In this document: positions 1 to 12,600 of the stretch, piece after piece | Layout of the letters: each line of letters opens with the position of its first letter | Numbering within the stretch: the first letter of the stretch is position 1 | Source of the DNA: Apodospora peruviana | Taxonomy: Eukaryota; Ascomycota; Sordariomycetes; Sordariales; Lasiosphaeriaceae | Assembly (NCBI GenBank): GCA_033439685.1 | Contig: JAUEDM010000009.1 | Coordinates: 1 to 64,000, forward strand | Direction: 5' to 3' | DNA: 64,000 bases | Notes under the pieces: generated by a model | What the model saw: the letters and a program-made list of their open reading frames with translations, nothing else | Told to the model about the DNA's origin: nothing | Database searches by the model: none | Position numbers and translations under genes: made by a program

Positions 1-1
1 C

Positions 2-2701
2 TTGGTTTTATCCTCGACAGCGCCAGAGGCCGGCTTGGGCAGTGCCTCCGTTTTTGGTCCTGTTTTTGGCCCTGTTTTTGGCTCTCCATCCTTCATAGAC
101 GCAGCCTTGGACGAGACCTTACCATGCCCGCCCGCGCCAGCACCCTCGCCCGCAGGACCGTCAACCTTTTCGGGAAGGACCTCCCTCACAACCCTGTCGA
201 ACCGCATCCTCCAATGTCTCTGATACCACCATCCCAAATAACAAACGACAACCAAAAGCACAATGGATGCGATTCCGGTCGAGAGCCAGTACTGTCTCGC
301 ATACACGATACTCTCGGCCATATTGGACGACAAGATAACATGTACGTCGGTCGGGTTGGACCAGTACTGGATGGGCAGCTTGCACAGACAATTCCTATAG
401 ACGCCGAGGATCTGCAAAAAGGTGCCCACCATAGCCGTGAAGCCCGAAACCAGCAAGCCAAACGTGACCAGCAAGGCGAAGGGCGTGGGGAGGTAATATT
501 TGTTGCGAAAGCGAAAGAAAAATGGGGTATGTTTGTCGCGGTGGTAATCCCAGAACCACAGCACGCCCAGCCAGAACTGGGAGAGAAAGTACAATGTAAA
601 GGTAAAGCTCCGACAGGATAGGCCGACAAGGGGCGTATGGTACGACGTCAGAATCGCGAGGACGAAGGGGATCAGGAGTAAGACGATGACGTTCAGGACT
701 AGATAAAGCCAGTCTTCCACGTCAATGTCGGGAATGTCGTCTGGTAGTGCTTTGGCGTCGTCGCTTTCGTGTTCAAGATACTTGCTGTTCAGACGCTTAA
801 GACGTTCCTCTAGCTTCTTTTGCACGAGTGGCCACACGCCTTTCTTCTTGGAGGCCTCGGTGACGCTGGTTTGCGTGGTCAGACCGTTTTTGGCAGGTTC
901 ATGCTCGACTGATGATTCGAGGTCCTCGGTAGGCGGGCCGTCACGGAGTTCGTTGTGGTAACCTTGGACCTTCTCAACCCACAGTCGCTTGTTTCGGCCT
1001 CGTTCCCACATCCACACGGGCTGGTAGATGGAGTCGTATACCGGACTAAAATACTCGTCTAGTATTCTGAGGAACCCGCTGACCCTTTTTTTCAGCGTAC
1101 CATGGTCCGGCCGGTCGGAGAGATGCGGGAAGCCCGACATGATGGCCTCGAGGGTGTTGGGGTTGTTCCCCGCGAGCAGACAGCCGGCCACGATGGCGAC
1201 GTGCGGGATCGTCATCCACCACTCGCCAAACGCGATGGTGTGTGCCACGTCATTATTGCCAATCTCGAGAAGACTGCTAAAGACAGATACAAGGAATGCG
1301 CCCAGGTAGAACACGATGGGCGCTCCGACGGTGGCGCCAAAGCTAACCTGGCATTCAAGCATGGTGTGAAGTCGAAGTCGGGTGGCCGAACCAGCGGACT
1401 TGTCGATGTGTGCGGCCTTGGGTGATCCCGCTGGTTTTGGAGCAGACGGGTCCGGGTCGAGGGTCTCGACGAGACGCTTGACGTCACTCCACGCCGTTGG
1501 TTGGTCCGGAAGAGGCGGTTCGTCCTTGGGCGGTAGGCTGATGTTGCCGACGAGGATGGCATAGAGAAGGTGGACCTCGCGCTTGATGCCGGCGATATCC
1601 ATGTCTTTCTGCCTACGGATTCGGTTCCACTTGCGATTCTTGAGGATGGCGTCGAGCACGTTCCGGTCGATCATGGCTTCGTACAATCCGCTCAGCATCA
1701 TTGGGGCGGCCGCGGTGAACACCATGGCTACCCAGAGAATGGTGTTGAGGAAGGCGATGGATGCGGCGATGGCGGCGCGGATGGTCATCTCGACGCCGAC
1801 AACGAGAGCATAGCCAACCCACCAGACGAGATGTCTAAGTATCTATCAGTATCAGTAAGCTGGTAATTACCAACAAGATTAAGGCCACAGGGTGCATACA
1901 TGAGAGCAGCAAATCCCAGCTCTGTTTTACTCTGTTTCTCCTTCGTCAACCCTACGTGCTCCTTGTCTTGGACGCCCGTCGTATCCGCCTGCTTCTGTTC
2001 CGCGGCTATGCCCAACGCTCTGAGCAAAGTTCTGACAAATTCCACCCAGCGGCCCTCCACTTTGGGAAGGTGGTTCGGGAACAACGAGTCTGGGGTTGTA
2101 AAAATGCGACGCCTGGGGACCTAAGAGTAACATTGAAGCAGTCAACAGATTAGCCACGAGCAACATGAAGCGATAAAGGCGGGTAACTCACACTCAGACA
2201 AAACACAGCAGCAGGCAGAATAAAACCGACAAAGGGGATGATCCACTGGTTCAGATCGCCATTGACCGACTTCTGCCATCCTCCACAGTTATCCGCGCAC
2301 CAGTGGTACGGCACCGTGACAAGTGGCGCGCCGTTGTCGTCGCCCGTGTATTTTGCACCACAAGGAAACTCGGCGTTGCTTAGATCCTGGGGGGTTTCGG
2401 TCAGAAACCTGTCCTGGTTGTTAGGTGAGACGAAATCCAGCTTCCCATCCACAATGCCGTACGTCGCCTTTACCGCCTGGAGACAACATCGAGTAAAGTT
2501 TTGTCCGCCCAAGGCTCGTCCCGTGTACGGCTTGTTCAGATCATACAGGGCAGGAAAGACTTCCTCGATTGTCTTCTCGTTGCCAGTTAGAGCGGCGACC
2601 ACGGGAATGGCCAGGCCCACGCTGAGCCGAGTGATCAACTGTCGCGGTAACATCTTTCCCGACTTGTAAAACCAAATCGAACAACAGAACACCTCAGTCA
2701 T
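2..2701 (-). CDS. Multi-pass membrane protein of unknown function (3' end outside window)
   Basis: I do not recognise the family. Three exons fit together in frame: 2701-2192, 2120-1900 and 1834 to the window edge. The introns are 71 nt (GTGAGT...TTAG) and 65 nt (GTATGC...TTAG). The start is the ATG at 2701. About 855 residues are visible and no stop is reached. Roughly eight hydrophobic segments can be seen: one near the N-terminus, one ending exon 1, a pair at the start of exon 3 and a cluster in the last third. A cysteine-containing, probably extracytoplasmic loop lies between the first two. The visible C-terminus is polar and rich in Lys, Pro, Gly and Thr with a short KTGP repeat, suggesting a cytoplasmic tail. 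Nothing links it to peptide biosynthesis; it probably marks ordinary chromosome left of the cluster. Confidence 0.75.
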
Positions 2702-3771
2702 TCATTTCCCCCCGACGCCGGCCATCTTTAAGTCTGCCAGCTTTGGCCGCAGAACTGCATTTTCGGGCGTCACATCATATGCCGGAATGACAGCGGGATG
2801 TGACGGGCAAATCATAAGGGAATTTCAGACCAAACCCCGCCTCCAAAAGCACAAATGGGGTCATCAGCCAGCCATGCTGTAGGTCGCTGCTGTCGTTGTC
2901 CTATCCGAGACAGTGGCATTCTCGACTTGCAGTCAATATTGAGTTTGACCCCGGTCCTTGACGTTCTGGACCCTGCCAAAAGGGGTGCAAAACCCCTGCC
3001 AGGGCTTGCAGGAGTGCAAGCTGTGTCACCATGTTATATCGACGAACCAATCAGCCCTCGAAACAAGGTGCCGGGACATCTGCCATGTCACTGCACCCAG
3101 ATGAGAGTGAGGGCAGACGTGAGGGGAGGCTTTATGTGCATGCATTCGTTGAGCTATGATAACGAAGGTATGGGACTTGGAAATGGTGAATATGGACACA
3201 GACCATATGAGCTTATCTTTAACCTTGGGTAACATCAGCAAAATACCAACAAAGCTCTGCATGCAGCATGTACCGCGCATCATTTCCGCCTCCACCAATC
3301 TCAGGGACCTGTGTCTCCCAAAAACCTCAGCAGTCCATCAGCGCCTCGAGATGCATTCCCAATGCCTAGGTACGTGTCCGACCTCAGCTATCCAAGCCCA
3401 ATCCATTTCCCACAAAAGTTCCAATTTTAGCAATCTTATATCCGATAACGCGCATCTTCCTCCAATAACAAAACCCGAAAGCCATGCATAAGGTACCTAG
3501 ACTCCCTCCCTAGTCCCTAATGTTGCCGCATTTCCTGTTCGCGTAATAGAATCTCGCGTCGATTTCTCGCCAATAGAAGCCTCGCTGTAATGTTCCGTTG
3601 CCCGAAGAAGGGCTGTCTCGTAATATTTTCTATTAACAGTCCTGCCGCATTCTCATAGGCGTGCCCCTGGAAACTTGCAGCCATGACACATGCCAACTCT
3701 TCCGCATTTGACGCCGAGATTCAGTCGCAAGCCTGAGGCGCTCACAGGGGGCTTGTCTCCCGCTGCCCCAG
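2702..3771. other. Intergenic spacer, no gene seen
   Basis: This holds the upstream region of the membrane-protein gene. Open frames here are short and low in complexity. I see no conserved protein motif, RNA gene or repeat. Confidence 0.5.
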
Positions 3772-4251
3772 TTGCGGATGCAAGAAGTTCGGCCGCAGAT
3801 GACCACGAACTCCCGTCAGTCTTGCCCCTCCTCCTTGCACTTCGGGTGGTTACACAACATCTGCTTCACGCCGCCAAGCTGTTCCGCGTGCACAGCCAGA
3901 GAGACAACATCCCACCTCTCAAATGTGGAGCGTCCCATTACTCTCCCATCCCCACCACCCCAGCTCGACACTTCCCTCGCCTGGATCTACGACCTCGTCC
4001 GCAACCCCCCCCTTATCTTTGCCACCCGGGGCGAGAACGTCTTCATCCACAAAACCCTCTCATCCCAAACCAACACCCCGCGCCCGCTTCTCATCGCCTT
4101 CGCCATCTGCGCAACATACGGCTCGCTCAACCAAGACAACCGCGCCATCTTCTTCCAGGCCCTCCATGCCCACATAGCAGAGCTCCTCCTGACCATAACT
4201 AGTGCGAATAACAAGAACAGCACTAGCTCGCACCTTAGGGCGGCAATCTGA
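3772..4251 (+). pseudogene. Probable remnant of a fungal transcription-factor-like gene
   Basis: Only one block, about 3982-4191, looks like real protein. It starts LAWIYDLVRNPPLIFATRG and continues with a helical stretch containing ICATYGSLNQDNRA. By eye this resembles the conserved part of the regulatory domain of some fungal zinc-cluster regulators, where a segment ending in a Phe-Ala-x-Arg-Gly-Glu motif is followed by a helix of this kind. Just upstream, near 3765-3800, another frame reads Cys-Pro-x-Cys-Gly-Cys-Lys-Lys-Phe-Gly-Arg-Arg and then a stop, as if a metal-binding motif had been broken. Downstream frames lose all resemblance after 4251. I take it as a truncated, disrupted remnant; an unusual intact small gene is possible but less likely. 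Confidence 0.35.
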
Positions 4252-4767
4252 TGTTCAAAGTCAAGGACCGGTTGGGTCCTCAATGTTGACCCAGCACCTA
4301 ACCACCGCTGCCCACGTCTCAGCAATCCCACCACTGGCTGCATCACCCTTTCTTCCCCCGTCCCTGGCGTGCCACCAGGGGGCTCCCTCAACGTTGTATG
4401 GCCACCAAAAGGGCAGCCTCATAGCGCGCCAGAGCAGCACACACTTAAGCAACGGGTCAAGAGGGCCGGTGGTAAAAGAGCCACCAGGGCAGGAATTAAC
4501 CAGAGAATCACAATACGCCGACTCGAAGTTCGGATGCTACCATCAAGGACACCACTTCGAGCTCGAAAGCTCGAACAGTGCGAGGTCCAGCCGGCGACCC
4601 GTCATACTTTGAACCTGTCCAAAGTCCTTTATGGATTTACATATAGATTGAGCGATGTGATCAGATGTATGTATGTGTCATTATTGGAAGCCATAGTCTT
4701 GTTTCCTTTAGTCTGTCGACTGTTGGTGAATTTACCACAGTAAAGACAACTCTCATTCCAAATGTTA
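4252..4767. other. Intergenic spacer, no gene seen
   Basis: Lies between the regulator remnant and the end of the NACHT-ankyrin pseudogene. It contains only short frames without recognisable motifs. Confidence 0.5.
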
Positions 4768-7700
4768 TCATCTCAGCAGCCTAACCGGTTGACCGCTGCG
4801 GATCCTCTGGAAAGCTACGTAGTCCTCGATTCCAGTAATCGATCGCCTGAGCTGGTATATATCGTCCTTCTCCATCGGGAATATCGGGCCCCTTGTATCC
4901 AGACCCGAAGTCCTCTCATCGGTGGTACCCGTGCTGCCACGAGCTTGGCGTGTTGAAAGGATAAACATTGCTACGGCATGGTGTCCGCGGTCCAGCGCGA
5001 GGTCCAGTGCAGTCTTCCACTTTCGTGTCTTGGCGTCCAGTATATACTGGTATCCATGGCCAAGAACCAACTCCTTGACGGCGTCCAGATGTCCGCCCTA
5101 GGCTGCCAAATGCAAAGCAGTCTTATCCTCGTGCGTCGTCCGAGCAGTGTCCTTGACGTTCCGGTGTGCCCGTAGGGTAGGAACATGACCATGCCACCCT
5201 CCCGCAAGGAGGGTAAGCTGGGTGAGTCTGTGCCAGTCTTGTATCCCAAACCTTGCTGCGTCGCATAAGTCGGCAAGGATAGAATTCCGATTCCAATTTC
5301 TCTCTGAGGAGTATTTGCACCCGCAGATCAGGTTCTGGTCTACTATCGCGTCAGTCAGGCCGGTTATTAAGCCCTTTGACAGCGCCTGGCCGTATAATTG
5401 GACAAAGCGCTCGTGTTGGAAATGAGCGCGTAGCTGTGTGCAGAGATCGTGGTATTCGGATTTGCTAACGAACAGTGCTAGACTCCTTTGTGCGGGGTAT
5501 ATTGAGCAAGCGCTGCGGGAGTCCAAATCCCCTAGCAGCAGACAGTGTAGCAGGGCGACGTGGACATGGTCATCCGCCCATGTGATGACGGATTGGTCCC
5601 CGCTGTGGAGGTCTGCCGCGGTCCAGGGAGTGGTGGCGAGGTGGTGAGAGCCCGTGATCATGTCGCGCCACGAGCTCCAGCAAGTGTGATGCGTTCTCTT
5701 GGATGAGAAGAGAGTCGTGTGTTCTAGCCAGTATGTACCTGCGTAATCTAGGAACGGGCCGATCTCTCGCTCGGTGGTCTGGGGGGCCTCGTTCTCATTA
5801 CTTCCTTGGTCGGGCCTTCCCCTAGCGCCGCCGGTGGTGACATGGTCTCTGAATTCTTCCAGTCGGGCGAGAGACTCGAGGCGGCTATTAACCGTTGTCG
5901 CGGGAACCCGGCCCTGGCTGCTGACGGGAGCCACCAGTGCTCCGAGTTTCTCGGCCGTGTGTCGCTTCCAGCGGGATTTCAGAGCGGTAGTGGCAATCAT
6001 TCCGGGATCCAGTGGTGGCAGAGGCTTAAGACGCTTCGAAACGGTTGTCTTGAAATCGTTCAACTCGAGATAGGTAACACAAATCTCACCGAGATTGTGG
6101 TCTACCTCCTCCAGGTTGAAGTGAAACTGTGCCAGTTCTGTCCCAGCAGTTGATGACGAATGTGATGTCAGAATGAACTTCTTGACAGTGTGATGGATGA
6201 ACTGAACAAGCTGCAGCTCCTCATCCACGGCGACCAAGTTCTCGCACCACGCCGGGACTGCCGCGGTACCGTTGAACGCTTAGTCCGGTCGCCAGTACTG
6301 CTGGCCCACGACGACCGAGGCCGCTTCCCTCAGCTCGCTAAGGCCGAGCACTCGTTTGGTGCCGGACAGAATCTGGAACACCCGTCTCGCCACATCCTTG
6401 GTGCGCCTTCCTCGAATCAGGATCCGCTTCAAGGCGCGATCGAAAGTCTCCGTCAGATCACGAGGGAGGTCCTGAAGGACGGCCCGTATGGCTGCGTCGC
6501 TGCACTGAAAGCACACGTCCTCGATCTCGAGCGCCACCCACAGAAACATGCCCTGGGCCCCCTTGATGAGCACATCGCTGATCTCGGCGACGAGGGTAGG
6601 GTCTGACACGACTAGATCCCCAGTGGCCCTTCTCTCCTCCACCACCTGAGTGATGTAATACTTCAGGTCATCCTTGGCGGCGTCCGAATGTAGCGAGAGA
6701 TCAATCGATCCTGGAAAACGTTTGCGAAGTTCGCTGGCCTTACTGTCACGGCATGAGAGCAAAAGCTTGACGACTATTCCTGGATGCTTCATGAGACGTC
6801 GAAGGGCGGTCGTGGGAGATCTTTCCTGGGAGAGGGTTAGCTCATCGAGCCCATCGATGACGATGTAAGCCGCCTCCGCCTTAGATTCCACGAGCTTTCT
6901 CTCCAAGACCTTGTGCAGAGAATCATGACTGAACATTTCTCTTTCCGCCACCACGAGAAAAGTGTGTGGCTCATCGCTCATGGATTCCGGAAAGAGGTTC
7001 TGCCGAGCGATGGACCGGAGAATGGTCTCAGCCTGCAACGAGTCTGCGTTGTCGAAACGTATGTGATAAAACAGGGGCATAGATGTAGATTGGCCGCGTT
7101 CGTACTGAAATAAGTGGTCGATAATGGCGCCACTGTCCTTGCATTTGTTCGGTCAAAACTTGAATATTGTAACCAACCAGAAAATGAAAATTGACTTACC
7201 TCAAGACTGTCTTGCCAGCGCCGACTTTACGGTTGAAGGATTATCCCGTGTTTATTAGCGTCGTGATCGAGCACGAGAGGGCGCCGGAGAAACACTTAAT
7301 TTTCCCGGATAGAATCAAGCATGCGGAATTCACATCCTCAGACCAGCTCAAGATCGCCGGTGTGGATGTGAACCATAAACCCGTGTTCTGGAAGCGGCGC
7401 CGGCGCGCCTGCTTGAAAGGGATCATGTAATCGTGTGTAGAGGGTGCATCGAGAAGCTCCTTGCGGCGTCTCACTTCCCACCAGCATGTTATCAAGCTAC
7501 CATGATAGTTTGCATGACGGTTCATGGTATAGGCAAATAATACCAAGAGAAAGCACAGCTTACTAGAACGGCGGTAATCAATCTCCCTTCTCCAGTCCTC
7601 GGAACTCAACAGCCGATCGTTTGTGAGACTTGAGCTCTTAAACAGGAACAGAGTGAGCTGAAGTCGATGGCCAGATGCTTCCCACCTCTCATGGTCCTGA

Positions 7701-8330
7701 AGCTGATGCTCATCGTGGTCTGCCTGCGCTTTGGCCAGTGAAATCTCGGCCTTCTCGGCCTTCGCCTTTTGTTCAATTTATTGCACAAAGGGAGCCATGT
7801 CGTTTTCGAAGGAGCTAAATAGGATGTGAATAACCTGGTGGTGCCCTGACACCCACTCTGTCGCGTTAGCTGCTTGCATACGGACAGCATGAAATAAGGA
7901 CACTTAGTTAGTTGGGATCAAACCAACCAAAGACTCACAAGTTCGGCGACTGGTAAGGATCGTCTCGTTGCAGCACCGGATGATAGAGCCTTGGAACTCA
8001 ATCAGGGCCTTTTTTAGCCGCGCTGAAGTGGGAAATAGCAGGCTGTATTCCTCGAAACGAGGCCTCATGCTGTCGAATCGGATAAACATCTTGGAGAAGG
8101 CATCAAAGTATGACACAAAGTTGACTATGATCTGCAGGGTGAGCTTGATCGACGCCCACACTAGCGCGGACACCTCTGGCTTGGCGGCACATAAGTGTCG
8201 ATGATGTTTGCAAATTGCTGGACGCACTGCACCAAGGAGAAGAGACGGCTTGCTACGCTATGGTCCTTGCGTTTAGTGTTCATCCTGTCGAGGGATGTTG
8301 TGAAAGAGAAGATAGCGCTGGAGTCGGGCT
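4768..8330 (-). pseudogene. Decayed NACHT-ankyrin (STAND/NLR-like) gene
   Basis: Fungal NLR-like proteins of this layout are associated with non-self recognition and regulated cell death. The N-terminal helical domain is encoded near 8290-7939, with a conserved block around PEVSALVWASIKLTLQ. A 69-nt intron (7870-7938) follows, then a charged coiled-coil-like stretch. A Walker A motif (GAGKT, about 7215) comes before a 67-nt intron (7133-7199) whose removal restores the frame. The Walker B-like motif IVIDGLDEL is near 6855, followed by an ankyrin repeat (TALHLAA) at about 5100 and a tail ending at 4768. Defects I see: a one-base frame change near 8193, and in-frame stops at 7778-7780 (TAA), 6280-6282 (TAA) and 5098-5100 (TAG). 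The reading frame continues with recognisable protein past each stop. The stop at 5098 replaces the Gln normally found after LHLAA, so CAG became TAG. The 5' boundary is approximate, and the exon just before the Walker A motif is unresolved. Confidence 0.8.
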
Positions 8331-8629
8331 GACAGGGCTAGAATACCTAGGAGAACAACAAAAGTGTTCAGAAATACAAGTGATACGCGCCAATAACGAA
8401 TCCGAACCTCAAATCTTTTACTTGCTACATACAAGTTGAAGCTGATCCATAGTTAGCCTATCCAATCTCTCACTGTCGGGTGTACTAGGTAGTCATATGA
8501 TTACATAGGGTTCGCATTAGCGGGGTTGGGTTTGGTTGTGGTAAAATCATTGTTGTTTTGTTCTGAGGTGACGCGCGAGAGTCGACGCGTCACACCGGTG
8601 AGTAGTGCAAAGCTGGTGGGACTAGCATC

Positions 8630-8647
8630 CACGTGATGTAACACGTG
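8630..8647. promoter_or_regulatory. Pair of CACGTG E-boxes
   Basis: CACGTG occurs at 8630-8635 and 8642-8647, twelve bases apart, within an imperfect palindrome. CACGTG is the known core site of fungal bHLH regulators. The sites lie about 300 bp upstream of the decayed NACHT-ankyrin gene and could be part of its old promoter. A chance match cannot be excluded. Confidence 0.25.
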
Positions 8648-9088
8648 ACTCTCGGTTCTGGTTCACCAGCCAGGCGTGGATATAGATCCACCAACACTGA
8701 CTGCATGTGGCTAAGAAGAGACATATGTCTTCCGCTATCACCAAGTAAGGCATCTTTGGTCCCAAACAAACAGAGGCTCATTTACGTCAAACCTAATTAT
8801 AGATAAGTAACCAGAGGAATAGTGGAATATGGCATCTATTCATATTGCTACCTGAGGGAGCGGGATAGATCCTGAGCCAAAGGACTACTTGTTTCGTGGG
8901 TGCAGTACAAGTATCTTGGCATTCTAGCAACTGTTCGATGCATAGGTACTTTTGTTTTATCATGTATTGAAATGAAGTGCTTGCGTTTAATGTTGGATTT
9001 TCCTCAGCCTTCCTAACCTAAATAAGGTGTCACGTACAAACCAATTGTCATTACCTTCAACCATAGGCTCCAGCACCTCTGCCACAGC

Positions 9089-9114
9089 ATGCCGCGGGAT
9101 CATCCACGCGGCAT
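9089..9114. repeat. Short near-perfect palindrome downstream of simA
   Basis: Arms ATGCCGCG (9089-9096) and CGCGGCAT (9107-9114) are exact reverse complements. The bases between them (GGATCATCCA) can also pair apart from a bulged A. It lies about 510 bp beyond the simA stop. It could form a hairpin or bind a dimeric protein; no role is known. Confidence 0.3.
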
Positions 9115-9621
9115 ATGGTAATAAACGCGTCGACTGCGTTGGTATGGCATCGTGGGCGATCACTTAGATTCTAGCTAACCATTCCCCGCCTCTACGCATA
9201 GAAACCCCTGCTGAGGCCGGGGAAAAAAATGACAACAAAGAATTGCTCAGGTGTCCGGGGACTGGTACTCACCGTGAGACATGTCCTCGACGAAATGATG
9301 CCTGTCGCTTAGGCCATGCCTCGATCCGTTACGAACGTGTCAATCCCGAGTCCATACGGTCTTCCAAGTGAGCCCAAGTCAGGTTCGTGAAGTATAGACT
9401 CAAAATTAATCAAGAGCAACTATGACATAACGTTAGAAGAATTATAGAGGAAAACAGACATTGCACATCAAGTACAGAAAACAGGAATAAGAAAACAAAA
9501 CAAAAGAAAAACAAACATGAAAAGCCAGTAGTCCTCCTGTTGCCTTATGCTAACCTCAACCGAAAACCTCCATAATATGAAGAGAATCTCGTCCATCCAA
9601 CCAGTCTTCCTGGAGAAACTG

Positions 9622-12600
9622 CTATGTTTTGCTCAAAGCGAGCATTGTCTCGCAAAGTTCGTTGAGCATGTTGCCCACGACCTTCTCTCCAAAGACCTGC
9701 CGGCTCGCACCAATGCCAATCTTGACGGTGCCGTCGAGATCCGGCATCCCAACAATGTCCAGATCGTGAACAGGAGCTTGATCGCCAGCGGCTGAAACCA
9801 CGTTGCTACCATTTGAACCGTTGGCATGGGTACCATTTGTACCATTTGTACCATTTGTACCATTTGTACCATTTGTACCATTTGTACCATTTGTACCATT
9901 CGTACCATTCGTACCATTCGTACCATTCGTACCATTCGTACCATTCGTACCATTCGTACCATTCGTACCATTCGTACCATTCGTACCATTCGTACCATTC
10001 GTACCATTCGTACCATTCGTACCATTCGCGTCATGACCATTGGCCTGGCGTATTTGATCCTTTGCTGGCAAACCCTCCAGGCGAATCTGCTGCCCTTCAA
10101 TCTCGGCCTCAGGATGCAGGTCGAGATTCTGGAAGGCAATGCAGCAACCGAATTCCTTGGTCGCATCTGTCCAATCCGTGCAGTTCTCCTTCACTTCTTG
10201 GAAGCCCAACGTCTCGTGCCGGAAGCTGCTGGTGTACTGGTCTTGAATGGCGCGCAGCAGACCATCCATGTCGTCGCTCTCGTTGATCCGAACGCGCACA
10301 GGCACCTCGTTGATGCAAGGTCCCACAATGTCTTGGCAGTCTGTGGATAGATCTTGTCGTCCAGATACGACGCGGCCGAAGACGACGTCACTCGACTTGG
10401 TATGCTTGGCGAGCAAGAGAGAAACGGCGGCGGTGAAGAGGGTCGCCTGCGTAATGCCGTTCTTGAGTGCCGAAGGAGGGATCCTGATGGACTTTGACGT
10501 CTGCCATGTACCGGCAGACGGCGTCATCGCCTCGGGGGCGCTGACAGAGCCTTTCAGGGATGTCATTGAAGAGCTCTGAAGAAGAGATCGCCAGAATTTA
10601 TAGCCCTCTGCACGTCGTCTAGCCATGTGATGCATATAGAGACCAAACTTCGGTGCTTGCGGAAGATACTTCTCACTGTACAAGGCATGTAGAGCGTTGA
10701 CGATATGTTCAAGACTCAAGCCGTCGTACAGGGCATGAGACATTCGGAGAACAAGTCGCACCTTGGCTCCCGGTCTCTTGAGGATGGCGATCCGCAGCAT
10801 CGCATGTCCCAGACGCAGGGGTTGCTGCTTGTCTGCTTCATGCAGCGCGAGAGCAGCCTCATCCAACTCTTGCTCCGTCCCGATGACCTCGACAGGTACA
10901 TCGAGGTGAGCAAGAACAACTTGGTAGAAGCGACCACCTCTTGACACGAACACTGTTCTGAATATGTCAAAGTGCTGGACGAGAGCGGCGCAGGCGCTTG
11001 CGAGACGACGGCAGTCGGCGTTCTCTGGGAAGTCCAAGGAGAACAGCGGCGGCGTGTGTGGGTGGCCCGTCGCTTTGTCGTGCAGGAAGAAGATCTGTGT
11101 CTGCGTGGCTGGATACATGTCCAGGGTTGTGCTGTGACCGTTCTCAATCTGAGGGACAACATCGCGCTGGATGATCTCTCTTGACATTTCCGCGGGGAGG
11201 AGTTGGAAGGGGAGAATGCCAACTGTCGAGCTTTCATCTTCTCCCGAGAACCTCTGCTGTTGTTCCAGCTTGCCGGCGAGAGAAACAGGAACAGGATCAT
11301 CAAACAGATCCTTGACGGATATGCGAAGGTCCATCCGCCGGCTGAGCCGAGCAGCGAGTTTTGTGGCCAGGAGTGAGTGCCCGCCTAGTTCGAAGAAGTT
11401 GTCTGTGATTCCCACCTTGACTCCGAGTATAGTCTGGAACTCGTCGCAGATTACTGCCTCAGTCTCGTTGCGAGGAGCCACATGCACGGGGCTCGAGCTG
11501 CTTGCTGTCGGAGTGATCTGGGCCCGCCGAGTGAGGTCTTTTCGGTCTACCTTGCCGTTGGCGTTAAGAGGCATTTGTCCGAGTATTATGACCCGGGACG
11601 GGACCATGTAGTATGGCAGAAGCGACTGGAGTCGCTTGCGTATATCGCCTGCTGCTTGTGTGGCGTATGGATCCTCCTCTTCATTGATCAAACCTGAGTG
11701 ATATTCGTGATCAGTAGTCACAAAGGCAACCAGTTCCGGGTCCTGCTCTTCTATGGTGCGGAGTACGACAGCCGCATCAGTGACTGAATTCTGGCTGAGC
11801 AGAGCATGTTCGACCTCGCCCAGTTCAACACGGTGGCCACGAATCTTGGCCTGCTGGTCCAGGCGGCCGAAGAACTCTATCTGGAATCCCCTTGGTCGAT
11901 ATCGCACCCGGTCACCCGTGCGGTACGCTCTCTGGCGCTGGCCATCGATAGTGACGGTAACGAAGCGGTCTGTATCGAGACTTGCATCCGTATAGCCGCG
12001 AGCTACACCATCTCCTGTGACAACCAGCTCTCCCATCACACCGGGAGGGAGAAGCTGCTGATTCCGATCCATGACGTAGGCCCCTGAATTGCTGACAGCG
12101 CTACCGATAGGAACACCGTTCACATAAGGATCGTGCTTATCGATGTTATGTATTGTGCTAAGGATTGCGTTCTCAGTTGGACCATAAGCGTTGTACACAC
12201 GAGGCCCGGCCAGTGCTTGGGTTGCGTGGGCGTCGCGGGAGTGGAAGCGATCACCGGCAACATAAACAGCCTCTAGCATGCCGATCGCATCGGGCATGTT
12301 AACCAAACACTGCTGCAGGAGGGCTGGTGGGAAGATAGCTGCGACAACCTGCTCACGCTCAAAGGTCTCCCGGAGCATGGTACTGTCAAGAAGGGTCAGG
12401 TAGTCAATGCAGACTAGCGTTCCGCCGTTGAGGAGCGTTGCGCACATCTCGAACAGTGAAACGTCGAATGCGATATTCGTGAGGTGGGCCATCCGTGTCG
12501 CTGGTGGCATATGAGCCATGACGTTACTGTCCTTTACAAGGCGCATGACAGCACGGTGCTCCACCATGACACCCTTTGGCTTGCCTGTTGACCCTGACGT

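Larger units (their letters stand above)
8331..9621. other. Spacer between NACHT-ankyrin pseudogene and the 3' end of simA
   Basis: AT-richer than simA. No open frame here shows protein-like features. It holds the former promoter of the NACHT-ankyrin gene, the 3' untranslated region of simA, a pair of CACGTG sites and a short palindrome, both listed separately. No further biosynthetic gene follows simA here. Confidence 0.6.

Noticed and set aside
161..629. Minus-strand frames rich in Cys, Trp and Pro and plus-strand frames over the first gene
   Set aside because: They overlap exon 3 of the membrane protein in wrong frames and have shadow-like composition.
8581..9134. GTCGACGCGT at 8581 and its reverse complement at 9125 as ends of a small transposon
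   Set aside because: The similarity stops after 11 bases, no target duplication is visible and nothing between resembles a transposase.
9803..10350. Plus-strand and other-frame proteins made of repeated PFV, HLYHSY or ICTIRT units
   Set aside because: They are shadow readings of the 9-bp repeat in simA; a 9-bp unit leaves all frames open.
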